DNA of 64,000 bases from Struthio camelus (lineage: Eukaryota; Chordata; Aves; Struthioniformes; Struthionidae), in contig NC_090942.1 of assembly GCF_040807025.1 (NCBI RefSeq), positions 208,590,640 to 208,654,639 on the forward strand, given 5' to 3'. Every line of letters starts with the position of its first letter. The first letter of the stretch is position 1. Of the stretch, positions 1 through 11,300 are shown piece after piece. A program made the position numbers and the translations under genes. The notes under the pieces are model-generated. The model saw nothing but the letters and a program-made list of their open reading frames with translations, had not been told where the DNA came from and searched no databases.

Positions 1-788
1 GTTGTACTATTCCATTACACAGATATACAGAATGGCTCCACAGAAGCAAGCATAGAGTCTGTTCTATTAAAATTCAGAAGATTTAGCCCAGATGACACCA
101 GCAAGGATTACACTAAACAGAGTCCAGTGGAACTCATAGAAGCTCATCTTAGTTTGTAAGGAGTGTTTGTGGCATTAGGGCAGATGTATGCTAAAAACAC
201 ACAGTTATTAATTAGTTCACAACACATTTTAGACGAATCATCTTTAATTGCCAACAAACTTGGAGTTATAAAAACACCTGCAGGCTACATTTTTTTAAAT
301 TATAAGGATGTGTATCTTTACTACTACTATTATCAGTGCCGTATCATTTTCTAGCCAACACAACTTTTTTCTCACTTCTTCCCTTTATCTTTTAAGCTTC
401 TAGGTTTCTTTGTCTTATAAGAATCTCATTTATTTTTTACAGAATACCAACATATATACTCTATATCACTTCACTTCCTCAGCTTTAAAAGTCTTGAGTG
501 ATGTTACTGCACTGGTATTTCTCCTGCTCAGTGCTGGGAAGGCTGCCACAGTGATAACTTTTGGAAAGAAAGGAAATTCAAAGGCATTTAAGGGAAGATC
601 ATACTTTTGTTACATCTCTGCAAAATTAATTTTACATTCAGTAGGCCCTAAGCACATACTACACATAACTCAGTGGTGGAGTACTGTGCTGATTCAAAGG
701 CACAGTTAGCACCTGGCATAACTGAAAAAGTGTTTTTCTAAATACCCTTTTAGCTCATGGAGACTTCTAATTTTTTGATGTTCAGGGA
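1..788. other. No gene recognised
   Basis: AT-rich sequence without a supportable gene. Short open frames here show no domain or compositional sign of coding. A stretch near 75-130 translates to a peptide loosely like the end of an MMP catalytic exon (F-R-x-F-S-P-D-D), but it lies upstream of the exon 4 fossil, out of order, so I do not annotate it as an exon. Confidence 0.5.
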
Positions 789-853
789 GGCACCTGCCTC
801 ATGCTTTTAGACTTGGACCTGGAGTAGATATACTCTATGATGAGAATGAAAAA
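789..853 (+). pseudogene. MMP pseudogene A, exon 4 fossil
   Basis: The translation reads HLPHAFRLGPGVDILYDEN and continues E-K-V. This matches the MMP catalytic-domain exon 4 pattern ([21 protein letters not shown]), which binds structural zinc and calcium. HAF, GPG-V, D and D-E-N-E are kept, while the glycine pair and the HF of the metal loop are lost. A good splice donor (GTGAGT) follows directly at 854. Upstream the similarity stops, so the 5' half of the exon is degraded. The neighbouring fossils of exons 5 to 8 follow in the right order on the same strand, which is the best support for this short match. Confidence 0.66.
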
Positions 854-1105
854 GTGAGTTCTTCTGGCATGCAGTGTGAAAACAATAAAACGGGGGAAGA
901 ACTACACTTTTGTGCTCAAGACTGGTTAGAACAAACCATGGTCACATTTTGTGGAAAGCGTCCTATCTCAAAAAAAAAAATTCCCCTGCCAGTACTTCAT
1001 GTCTCTTCCTGACTGTACCTATACTCTAGTTCCCCGTGACACACTGTTACTTCAGCTTTTGAAGCTGTTATTTCTCCTCTACATTAATTGCATTTTCTTT
1101 TGCAG

Positions 1106-1265
1106 GCGTTAACTTGTACTTTGTTGCTGCTCATGAGTTTAACCACTCACTATGACTCTCCCACGCACGAAAAACAAGCATCTCTGATATACGCACATAC
1201 CTGAAACACAGCACTCCCAGGTCACTTCTTTTCCTTGAGGATGTGCATATGTTGCAAACACTAAA
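1106..1265 (+). pseudogene. MMP pseudogene A, exon 5 fossil (catalytic zinc site)
   Basis: After a pyrimidine tract and TGCAG acceptor the frame reads G-V-N-L-Y-F-V-A-A-H-E-F-N-H-S-L-stop-L-S-H. This is the MMP zinc-binding exon, whose family motif is HExxHxxGxxH. All three zinc histidines are still visible, but the invariant Gly codon has become TGA and the Gly between Glu and the second His is Asn. Downstream, the Met-turn (ALMYP) is no longer recognisable. The exon therefore cannot encode an active protease. Acceptor phase (one base carried over to make Gly) is the same as in the intact MMP7 exon 5 at 42370. Which MMP this was cannot be decided from the fragment. Confidence 0.85.
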
Positions 1266-2310
1266 AGGTATGAACTATATTCTACAGTTAGGTAGTCAAT
1301 GCGTAAGAGCACATTTTATGTTATCCAGTGGGGCTTGTTGCCAACAGCATCATCTGGTTTAATACTAAAATACAAAGATGAGTTGAGGGATGGAAGGAAC
1401 ACTAATATAAAGTAATGTTTGTGAATGCGCAGATTTCATTCTGAAAGCAAACATCATGTCAAGTTTGAGAAGACCAAAAGGGGTGCCAAAGCCAGCAAAT
1501 CCTTCTTGATAGGAATCTCTTTACATCTGCATCCTCAAGTAAAAGAGTACCCTTTGTTAGACCTCAGTTCTGGAAACACTCATACACAGTGAAAAGTGTA
1601 TCTTCAGAGCAGTCTTGCTCTTATCACTGAAAATATGTAAGTGCTTGAAGCCAAGGAAGCATATAGGAAAGTGAAAAACATGGATCTTCTTTTAAAAATC
1701 TATCTTGCTTCTTCTTTTGTTGATAGTGCTGTAAGTCTCATGCAGTACCATTGAAGCTGAAATAGAACGGGTGGAAGTGAGCAGAATAAAATCCACTACA
1801 GGAAAGAAAATAATCTCTAATAGACACAAATGTAAATTCGGCCCCTGCAGCTGCTTCTCAAGTTCCTCACTCCAATAGATCTCCACAAATGAACATGAGA
1901 AATTCCACATCTCTGTACTGCAGCTCAGCTCCAAACATAACTCTCTGTACTTTAGTATGAGAGATACCCTCTACCCTTACTGGCTGCTGTGAAAAAACCA
2001 ACAGGAAACCTTTAATAATGAAATCTTTTCCTCCTTACTTAAAAGATTTTATGAGGAACCAAGTCCATCTTGGGTTGAAATCCTGGCCCTACTGAAATCA
2101 ATGGCGAGGTGCTACTGACTTTAACAAAAACATGAGAATGCTTTGCTGGATGAGATACAAGCTCTCCACAAGAGCCAGTGGCAGATACCTGGAAAAAAAC
2201 GTGCAAAGCAAAGCATGTTAACAGTAGGCCTTGCCTTGGCAAAATCTCTTCAGTGTTTGACCAGCTAGGGCATGATTTCATTCATTTTGTATTGGATAAA
2301 TAATCAGTCC

Positions 2311-2415
2311 AAATCCTCAGATGAAACTAACCTAACATTTGATGTTAGTAGTTTGGGAGAAATGTTATGTTCTTCAGAAATGGGTACAGTAAATATTGTA
2401 TTACATTTGTTCTGG
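2311..2415 (+). pseudogene. MMP pseudogene A, probable hemopexin exon 6/7 fossil
   Basis: The frame reads KSSDETNLTFDVSSLGEML, then V-N-I-V-L-H-L-F-W. Secreted MMPs begin their hemopexin domain with C-D-P-x-L-x-F-D-A-x-x-x-L-R-G-E, and the next exon carries an I-S-x-F-W-P segment. The first Cys of the domain is changed (S-S-D) and the F-F-K-D-R stretch between the two parts is missing, as if deleted. The match is short and partly judged by position: it lies between the exon 5 and exon 8 fossils on the same strand. An open frame of 70 codons here is chance survival, not evidence of function. Confidence 0.5.
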
Positions 2416-3410
2416 GAAACAGAGAGAATACATTTTGTAATTCCAGCAGAAATAGGCTTTCTGATTGACAGTTACCAGCAGTGAAAAAAAGATTTTTCTT
2501 CTAGAACACATCATTATCTTTGAATGTTAAAATAGCAAAAAGAAGGCAGACTACAGCCAAAACAGCAGAAGAAGAATGGAAAGTATAAAAGCAGATTTCA
2601 TGCATATTTGGGGAAAAATATGACTCCCATTGCTAGAAAAGCCATTTAATGCATGTAACTCTTCAACATTAAAAATATTTATTTCATCTCTCAAGAAATA
2701 CGGGAGTGAGGCAGATATCACTTGCACAAGTAAGAGAAGGTCCTATCAGAAGCTTCTTCATATAGATTAAATCAAATATTACTGGCATTTATGGTCTTCT
2801 CACATACAGCATTGCATATTTTCCAAGATAAACTTATTCCTTACTTATATTCATTCCTTTATCATTCCAAAGTGGTATATATATGCACACATATCTAAAA
2901 TATATTTAATCACCTGGTAGTTGCAGGTGTTATTACAATGCCTGAAGCAATATTACTTGATATATTCTTCTAGCTGAATACCTATTTTTAAAAGTAAAGA
3001 GTCCAGAAAATTCTGCCATTTACTTGTCAGTGTATAGCTGAACTAAGAACAACTCTTGTTGAAGACTTCATGATGTGACTGTGCTCCAGCCTTGCTTTGG
3101 CCCTGGGACACATCCATGCAAGCGCCTTTCACGGGACTAGACTGTCTCCCCAGATTGCGGCATCCAGGACTTTTACCAGGATGGAGCAATACTCTGTAAC
3201 TGGTGATGGCCTCTTGGTACTAGGAGAAGCTGTCCCATCATTGACGGTGAGGAATTCAGTTTGTTCCAAGAGCAGATACAGGCTCTACTACCATGAGTAA
3301 ACAAAGTAGCATGTCTTCTGCTTCCCTCATCTAGAATACGTTCTGTTTTTCCAGGATCCAGATCCAGAACCATGAGAAATCTAAGAACTCCCTCCACTAT
3401 TCACAAAGTA

Positions 3411-3497
3411 AGATTTCTCAACAGCGTTTCACATACCAAGGCTGCATTACACCTTAAAGAAACTAAGAGAATCGTCTTTGCAGGAGAAAATCACTGG
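3411..3497 (+). pseudogene. MMP pseudogene A, hemopexin exon 8 fossil
   Basis: The translation RFLNSVSHTKAALHLKETKR followed by I-V-F-A-G-E-N-H-W aligns along its whole length with the hemopexin-blade exon of secreted MMPs (GFPxTVKKIDAAVxxxxxKKTYFFxxxKYW). Conserved points are F at the second position, the A-A pair, E-T-K-[KR], F-A and the closing W. Key changes are I-D to T-K before A-A and loss of the aromatic run (TYFF to IVFA). It is the fourth MMP exon piece in order (4, 5, 6/7, 8) in the first 3.5 kb. No exons 9 or 10 of this copy were found downstream. Confidence 0.6.
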
Positions 3498-3581
3498 CAC
3501 CAAGAAAGAGAAATGTGCTCCACAATTTCTAAAGGTCAAATATTCATCTATGCTGCAAATAAATTAAAAGGATTGGGGTAA

Positions 3582-4668
3582 GGAAATGTCCATTCTATGG
3601 CATTAACTGTCATCTTGATTTCTTCCTGTGTTAACAGTGAGTAAAAATAGCCAATAGACTGCAGTAGAACTACTGGAATAAAGCAGCTGTGATCAGATTC
3701 TCCACTTTACTGACAGCCACTACAGATGTAAATCCACTAGGCTGGGTCCCTTCCAGAATAATAGACCCTGCTCCACTAACTGCTCTGCTCTGTATCACTG
3801 CAAGCAAGAGCATACCTGAGCCCGCTGACTTCTGTGGGAATTCTGCTAAACGTTGCTAAGGACTGATCATGTTCCCACCAAATATTATAGGAAGGCAAAT
3901 CACATTTAGGTGAGGCAAACCCCATACTTATTTTACCTTTGTGAATATTAGGAAATCAAAACAAGCTCATTATCTAGTCACACTCTGAATTCAAAGGAAA
4001 AAGACAAATACATAGTTCTATATTTAATTACTACACGGACTTTTTTCTCTCTGGAAAAATGGGTCTAGTTTCAGTCCAGCCAGTCCCCTAATCTATAAAT
4101 CATCAGGATCTTTCAAGGTGTCATAGAAGGGCATAGAGACCATATACGTCTATTCTTTCCTGCCAAGGAATCTTACCATGATACAAAAAGCCTGGAAATG
4201 CACAAATCAAAATATTTATGGCAAGATATAATGTTACAGATCTAGAAACATACATTCATTTGAAAGCTACCTTCATCTCCAGAGGAATCACAGCACTAGT
4301 CACCAACTTGGCTGAGTTGATCACCCACCCACTCACTGAAATTGCCGGTCAGTAGAGTGATACCTTACGTATTTGTTGTGTTTGTTTCCACTGAGAACCC
4401 CTGTTGTGGTTTGTGTTTGTTCTTCATTCGTGGTGAATGACAACTCACAGTATGGACAAGGAATCTCCCAAGAATTTTACATGTACATTCTCTAGGGTAA
4501 GAGGCAAAGTAGATGCAGCCTTACAAAAATAGCATATGAAATGCATCAGTTCAAAAATATATAGAATTTTGGCAACTATAAATTACATTGACTACTATTC
4601 TCCTTCATTTTGCTATATTTCATCTATAAAATCCATAACTGACTAGAGTTAAAAATCTATTGAGTTCT
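3582..4668. other. No gene recognised
   Basis: Noncoding sequence between the exon 8 fossil and the CR1 copy. The missing last two exons of MMP pseudogene A would be expected from here onward, but I see no match to the DDFPG or FFYFF motifs. Confidence 0.4.
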
Positions 4669-5515
4669 ACAGAATCATAGAAAGGTTGACGTTGGAAGGG
4701 ATCTCTGGAGATCAAAGTTCAAATCCCCTGCTCAATGTCACTTAGAGCAGGTTGCTAAGGGTCAAGTCCAGGCAACTTTTGAATATCTCCAGGGATGGGG
4801 ACTCCACAACATCTCTGAGCAACCTGTGCCAGTGCTCACTCACCCTCACAGTAGAATATATTTTCTTTATGATCAGATGGAGCTTTCTGTATTTCAGTTT
4901 ATGCCCATCACCTCTTGTCCTGACACTGGGCACCACCAAAAAGAGTCTGGCTCTTTCCTCTTTACAGCCTCCTTTCAGATACTTAGACATGGTGATAAGA
5001 TCCCCCCTGAGCCTTCTCTTCTCCAGGCTGAGCGCTCCCAGGTCTCTCAGCCTCTCCTCATATGTTAGATGCTCCAGTCCCTTAATCATCTTAGAGACCT
5101 TTTGCTGCACTCACTCCAGTAGCTCCACAGCTCTTTTGTACTGGGGAGCCCAGCACTGGACACAGCACTCTAGATGTGATCTAACCAGGGCTGAGGACAG
5201 CGAAAATATCACCTCTCTCGACCTGCTGGCAACACTCTGCCTAATGCAGCCCAGGACACCATTGCTGGCTCATGTTCAGCATGTTTTCCACCAGGACCCT
5301 CAGGTCCTTTTCTGCAAAGCTGCTTTGCAGCTGGTCAGCCCCCAGCCTGCCCTGGTGCATGGAATTATTCCTCCCCAGGTGCAAGGCTTTGCACTTCACT
5401 TTATTGAACTTCATGAGGTTTCTCTATGCCCATTTCTTCAGCTTGTCCAGGTCCCTTTGAACCACAATCATCTGATGTGTCAGCCATTCCTCCCAGTTTT
5501 GTTTTACAGATGTGC
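4669..5515 (-). mobile_element. CR1 LINE fragment, copy A (old, 5'-truncated)
   Basis: Read on the - strand this is the 3' part of a CR1 LINE: the C-terminal end of ORF2 (E-E-R-L-R-D-L-G-x-x-S-L-E-K-R-R-L and the [22 protein letters not shown] motif) and the 3' UTR, ending in a degraded octamer terminus at 4669. The 5' truncation lies near 5515 in the reverse-transcriptase region. The outer parts are clearly diverged from the other copies, but 4783-5264 is almost identical to 15691-16172 of copy B. Directly after that block, copy A lacks 28 bases present in copy B, between two CATTG direct repeats. Confidence 0.93.
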
Positions 5516-8259
5516 ATGGCTAAGACAGCTACATATCAGCAATCAAACCAAACCAAATTTTGTTTGTTATTTCAGCTGTAGAAATGTAGGGCAATGACAA
5601 ATGTGATACAATAATAAAACTCCATTATTCATCCCTATTCAGCAAACATTTACTTACTGCATTCTCTGTCTTCCTCAGAGAGGCACAGAAACATCAAGAC
5701 AAATAATAGATCAGCTCTCTTATTAAAAGCTTGCTGGATAAGCTGGGAGATGGATCTGCTCTACTTTTTCTTTAAAATGGAAACACATAAACGCCCCAAA
5801 GACTTTCAATTTCTAATGTTATGTGATATTAAAACACAAACTTTTGCAAAAGATAAACTCAAAAGGGTTTGAAATCAAATCTTCACTCCATACATTGTAT
5901 TCCAGTTGGACAAGTCCTTTCCTTTGCTCTTTGTTTGACAACTGTCCTGGGCTGCAGCAAAATGCACAGCTCTCTAGACTCGTAGGAAATGCTTCATTCT
6001 CTCAGTCACATAGGAGCATGGCCATCCATCTGGTTTTGCTCCTCTCAGGCTTCCTTTTCCCTCTGTCCCTGTCCCTGCCTACTCTCCAAAAATTGCTCCT
6101 GCCTGAACATGCTTTATGGGAGAAGTGATTTCCTCCTCCTCTCTTGGATTTTCCCCTGAACCCAGAATGCTACAGCCAGGAAGGCTACAGGAAGCCTTTT
6201 CGGCTGTGAGTAATATGCAGTTAACTGATACCAACAAAGCAGGTCTTTGTCAAACTGCAAAAGCAAGGAAGATCAAAAGTTTTTTAAAAGGCTTAACTTT
6301 CAAGAAAAAACATCTTCAAGTTTCTGTAGGTTTACACATGATGTAAGATGGTTTGTCCTTCAAAACAAGTTTTCTGCACTTCATTATTGGCTCTCAAATC
6401 TAACAAGTCTGACTACAGATTCCATCCCGCTGTGGAAATGCTGGCTGCAGATAACTATTTGCAGCATGCTAGCAGCATCTAAAAAGCTGCCTCTTCAGGA
6501 GGCATATGAAGATTGTTTTTTCCTCATTTTTAGACCTTTCTGCATCTGATGAAGGTGTAAGAATGAAAGTAAAGCAAACTCTGTCTCTAGTCTTTGCATA
6601 ACATGTGCTATGACTTTCAGCAGTCACTGAAGGTTTTCAAATTCATCTGCTCTCAAAACAAACAAAAGAAAAAGGATGTTGCTTTGTTTCTTCTTAACTG
6701 AGACTTTAAATAAACAGATACAAACTCTCTATTGTTAGAATCCTAAACAGTTGTCTGTCTGTTAAACGTTAATTTCAGCTTACTGTGTTGAGAAACTTCA
6801 ATTGCATGCAACATATTGAGGTACCTTTTTCTGAATGAAAGGGTACTGTCACATGTTTTACAACCCCTGTAGTGTCCACACCGTCAAGCAACGTGAAAAA
6901 TTTTTAAAATGCCACATTAGAGAAAAAAAGATTGAAACAAAATGCATCCTTTCAGAATTGCATGTGTGTTTTCTTCCATTATTAAAAATGAATCATAACT
7001 GTAAAAGTCACCAAATTCAAGTGTTAGGTCAACTTCCTAGCGTGACCTACTGTTATTTTTCATATTCGTATTCTAAGCACGACAGTGCTCAGGCCTTGAG
7101 GCTACACTACCTCACCATGCCTTCTAAGTTCTCATTTGCTCCACTGCCAATTAATGTTCATCCTTGTTAATAATAATTAGGCCATCAGAACAAACAGGAT
7201 ATAGAAGACGGGAGACACAGGCAGAATTTAGATTTGTTTGAGGAGCTTGTGGCTAATCTGGCAGTTGCTGGAAAAGTTCAGAAAGGAATGAGGGAAGGAG
7301 AAGAGATGTACAGCAAGGTGAAGAAAGGAAGAGGTTAATGTGAGATGGAAAAAGGTTGGTACAGTGTACATCTGGCAGTAGCTTCTAGTATTGGAGCATG
7401 GGGTAGAGCAGATCGGATAAATAAGGCAAAAACTTCAAACATCTTCAGGTTGCCATTGTCAAGAAGTAAGGGGCTTCCTAAAAGAAAAAGGCCTCATTCT
7501 AAGGCCACTTAGTGATGTTTACAGTTTTTTAAAGGTCAGGCCAGGCCATTCTGGAGGCAAGAGGAGAATTTTGCCTCTCATCATCATATGCATGCAGAAC
7601 AGCATGCGTGAAGCAGTAGGCGCATGGATCTGTTAAATATGTCCTATAGTGGTCCAGAGGTGGTCTGGTCTCCTGGCATTTTGGGGCTAGTTACTGATTC
7701 TTTTGCAAGGAATATTGTGGCACCTTCCCTCTATCCTTTATCCTGGCATTTTGCTGTCTGATGTTTTTGGAGGCACAGGAAGGCTATATAAAATTAAGGA
7801 TGTGTCTATGGAAATGGATGCAGAGCAACTTTTCCTCACTCTGAACTGGACAGGCAGATTTCCTCTTCCCATTCACAAAGGAAACCCAATAGTTATTTCA
7901 AATTGGTCACCTATGGTGTATATATCTAAAGTAAAGTGAAACATAAATCCCAGCTAAAGTCTGGCTTTTGAATATATCCATAAGCTTCTCAGTGTTGACT
8001 ATGTCCAGCAGTTAAGTGCCTCTCCCATGTTCTAGCTCCAAAGGACCTCCCAATGAAGCATTTCTCTGACTAGCTTTATAGGTCTCTTTCCACCTAGCAT
8101 GTGAAATAATGTCTAGGCTGCAAATTTGTGCCTAGCTTGCTCTCCTTCCCCTCTCAAAACGTAGCTTTAGTAGTAGGAACTGAAAAGTGTCTCACTCTTG
8201 GAAAACATTCTGAGCTATGCATCAGAAATGGAGGAAATAATCTCCATTCCGGAGAAAGG
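5516..8259. other. No gene recognised
   Basis: No gene, structured RNA or identifiable repeat seen. Short open frames around 5.8-7.2 kb and 7.7-7.9 kb do not resemble known families, and they lack the splice-phase signals seen in the MMP exons. Confidence 0.4.
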
Positions 8260-8313
8260 CATGACCCATGACTTAGTATTTTCTACCATGACCCATGACT
8301 TAGTATTTTCTAC
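8260..8313. repeat. 27-bp perfect tandem duplication (2 copies)
   Basis: A 27-base unit beginning CATGACCCATGACTTAG occurs twice in direct, exactly adjacent copies (8260-8286 and 8287-8313). With no mismatch between copies it is a recent local duplication, or a polymorphic two-unit repeat. No coding context. Confidence 0.9.
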
Positions 8314-11300
8314 TGGTTGTCAGGTGACTGAAGCGTTTTCTATTGCTTATTTTAGGATGGGGTAAATCATTTCCTAGTGGTGTTTGTTTCTCCTCCTTGA
8401 CAATGGAGATAGCACACGTGACATGGCTTACACTACAGGGAGTCCCTTACTCATAAACTTGTAGCTACTGGTGTAGCAATCAGGCAGCGGGGAAGTTCCC
8501 CATTTAACTGATTCCTGCTCATCTGCCCACCCCTCCTCTGATGGGTCCACAAAGGGAAAAAGATCCATGAAGACACATAAACTTAACTGGTATAGTGTTG
8601 AATGGCTGGGCTCAGAATGTACAGGACGTATTTTGAAGAACAAAAACAGACGAACACTACAAAAGCCAACAGAAGTGTGGAGACTACTTGAAAAATTTAA
8701 ACATAACTAGCAATATCTCTGTCTATATCTTAGCAGGGATCTCCAACTGTCCATAAACAGCCAAAAAGAGAAGACAGTGAAGGTGAGGTGCTACGAGTAA
8801 AGGTGTGACATTAAACTATGCAAGATCAAGGGATTTTTCTGAGCTGCTCTGTATAATAACTGTATAATATGAAAGCATGGGAAGAGACACGCTTCTACAT
8901 GGCTTCATCAGCAGGCTCAACAAGAACACAGGGAATTTGAAGATTTGTGACCCTGCATATGTGTGCTGCAGCCACATTAGTTTAAATACATTGCCCATTT
9001 TTGCTAATGAGTGTAATGTGAGGTCTAAGCCAGATGTTGCTACTGGCTAGAACAGAGCTGTCCTTTGAAAAATACCCAGCAAGACTCTACACTAGTTGTT
9101 ATAAATGAGCAACTACATGCTGAAGGCAGAAGTGCTCATTTCCAGTCCATTGCTATAAATATATCAAAAGCTACAGTTTTTTAATTATAATTAATATTCC
9201 TAAATGGCTCCTTGATTCATTCATAGGAGCTATTCATATGCAAATCATTGAATACCCAGTTACTATATAATTGATGTTTGTTGTGCAAAAGATTACCTGA
9301 ATTCATATGCAAAAAAGCTTGTAGATCTCTAGAACAAAACTAAAAAAAGTGATTTATGATGAAATGTTCTGGGAAGGAGAGAATGCAAAAGAATAACTCT
9401 TGTCATTAATATTAAGGTAGCAGTTCAGTAAAGTTTTCATCGTACACTGCACATAATTCTTGTGCATCTTTTAACACAAAACATAATATAATTTGATCAT
9501 TTTCTCATTCAAAAGTTGCAGTAGCTAATTCAGGAAACATAGTTCCTGTACTATGAGCAATGTGGCAAGTCACATTTGACAAACTAAAATTAGTTAAAGT
9601 AAGCAGTTTGGAAAAAAAACCATAGTTTGGAACTGCGCTTTCAATAGGTCTAGGAAGAGTGAGTGCATTCATTAGCAATTTAATGGTCCAATCCAAGCAC
9701 ACTTCAAGTCTGTAAATAGATTATTTCCATATCAAGGTCATTTAGAACTCTCTAGTCTGGCCATATTTGTGTAACTCTTGGCAAATCTGCAGTTGAGGAA
9801 CTGGGTTGGAAAATCTGAACTGAGAATGTGACTAAGCTATACGGTGGGAAATTCAGCCCAGAAACCTACCCTTTAAACTGCAGAAGGCTACAGTCCTTGC
9901 TAAATGTTGGTTAAATTAAGAATGCCTGAGAGTTCTCAAGAGGAAATTGGTGTTTTGCATGACTAGGCCATAATTCAAGGAAGTGTCTGCTTTACTGGTT
10001 AATATAGCACAGCTGCACATCCATTGAATTTTCTTGGACTTTAATGAACAGTTAATTTGCACAGAATTTCTCTTGTGTTTCCTCCTTGCTGGGCGTTTAG
10101 GGACAGTAGAAGAAGAGAAGATTGTTATTATCCTGTCATCTAATTTTTCAGTTAGAACACATGAAACTGATGTGTCCTATTTTTTTTAGATTACATTTTT
10201 CTGGAAACAATCCAGAAGCTTAGGGAGTAAATTATTCTGGAACTACTGAGTACAGCGGGTATTCAAACAAAGCACTTAGTTTACTGTGAAATGCATTTGG
10301 CTGCAGTGATTTCAGCCAGGACAACTGGTAAATGCAAATATTTTAGCAGAAATTGCTACACAGGAAAAAGTGGGTGAGTACATCAGCTGCGCTGAACTAC
10401 AGAGACTCGAAATTAGGGCCTAGTGACTGGATACAACCTCAGGTTGTCCCTTTGTGTGGTTTTACTTTGGTGTGTACTATCCTTCCTGCATTGGTTTAAG
10501 TCACCATGCTGGAAGTACCTTAACAAGGGATAAGCCTATAAGACTACAAGGAGTTAAACATTCAGCCCATACATTGGCATAGCCTCTGAAAGTTTTGACA
10601 TTCATCATATCTCATTTCAAAGCTAAGGGGCTGGTTATACAAACCTCAGGTTTTCCAGTCAAAATATCCAAAGGACCATGATGTTTTCCCCAGTCATATC
10701 ACTTTTAAAAACTGAGTCATTTTCTTTTTTTCTAAGCATAAAGAACATGTTTGAAGGTGCAGCTTACTTCCAAGAAAAATGGCCAAATACCTCAGAAACA
10801 AATGCTACAAATACTTACTAACAGGAGAGTTGCATTAGTGGTAAGATTACTCCATAAGGTGGTAAGCACTACATGTTTGGAGCAAGTTACCTCACCTAAA
10901 GTCTTTCAGTTATACAAATTTATATTTGAACATCAGATTGTGAATAAACTGGTTTGCCTCAACACCTGAAGCGTGCAACAAATTTGGGAAGTATCCTGCT
11001 GTTTCAGTCAAATAAACTGTTTTGTCTAACCTGAAATGTTTCATTTACTTTTTTTTATTTTCAACTTTAAAAATAACTTTAGGTAAATGAAGCTGTGTAA
11101 TAAAGGATAAAACTGTTTTATCTAAAAGTCATCAGAAAACACACTTTTGGGAAGAACTGAAATTATTTAATGAATTCAGGCTGAGATCACAAATTGTTCT
11201 GTTCAATGTGAAACAGCATTATTTTGCCACATTAATCATTTCCCTGGAAGATGTTCACTCATCTCTACCTTGGGCTAAGGACTCTAGCTGTTTGAAATGT

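Noticed and set aside
75..135. Peptide F-R-x-F-S-P-D-D-T-S-K-D like the end of an MMP exon 5
   Set aside because: Short, one residue out of register and located before the exon 4 fossil of the same gene, so out of order.
4742..5597. Long open frames on both strands (281 and 122 codons)
   Set aside because: They lie in CR1 copy A. The - strand frame is the degraded end of CR1 ORF2 and the + strand frame is its shadow.
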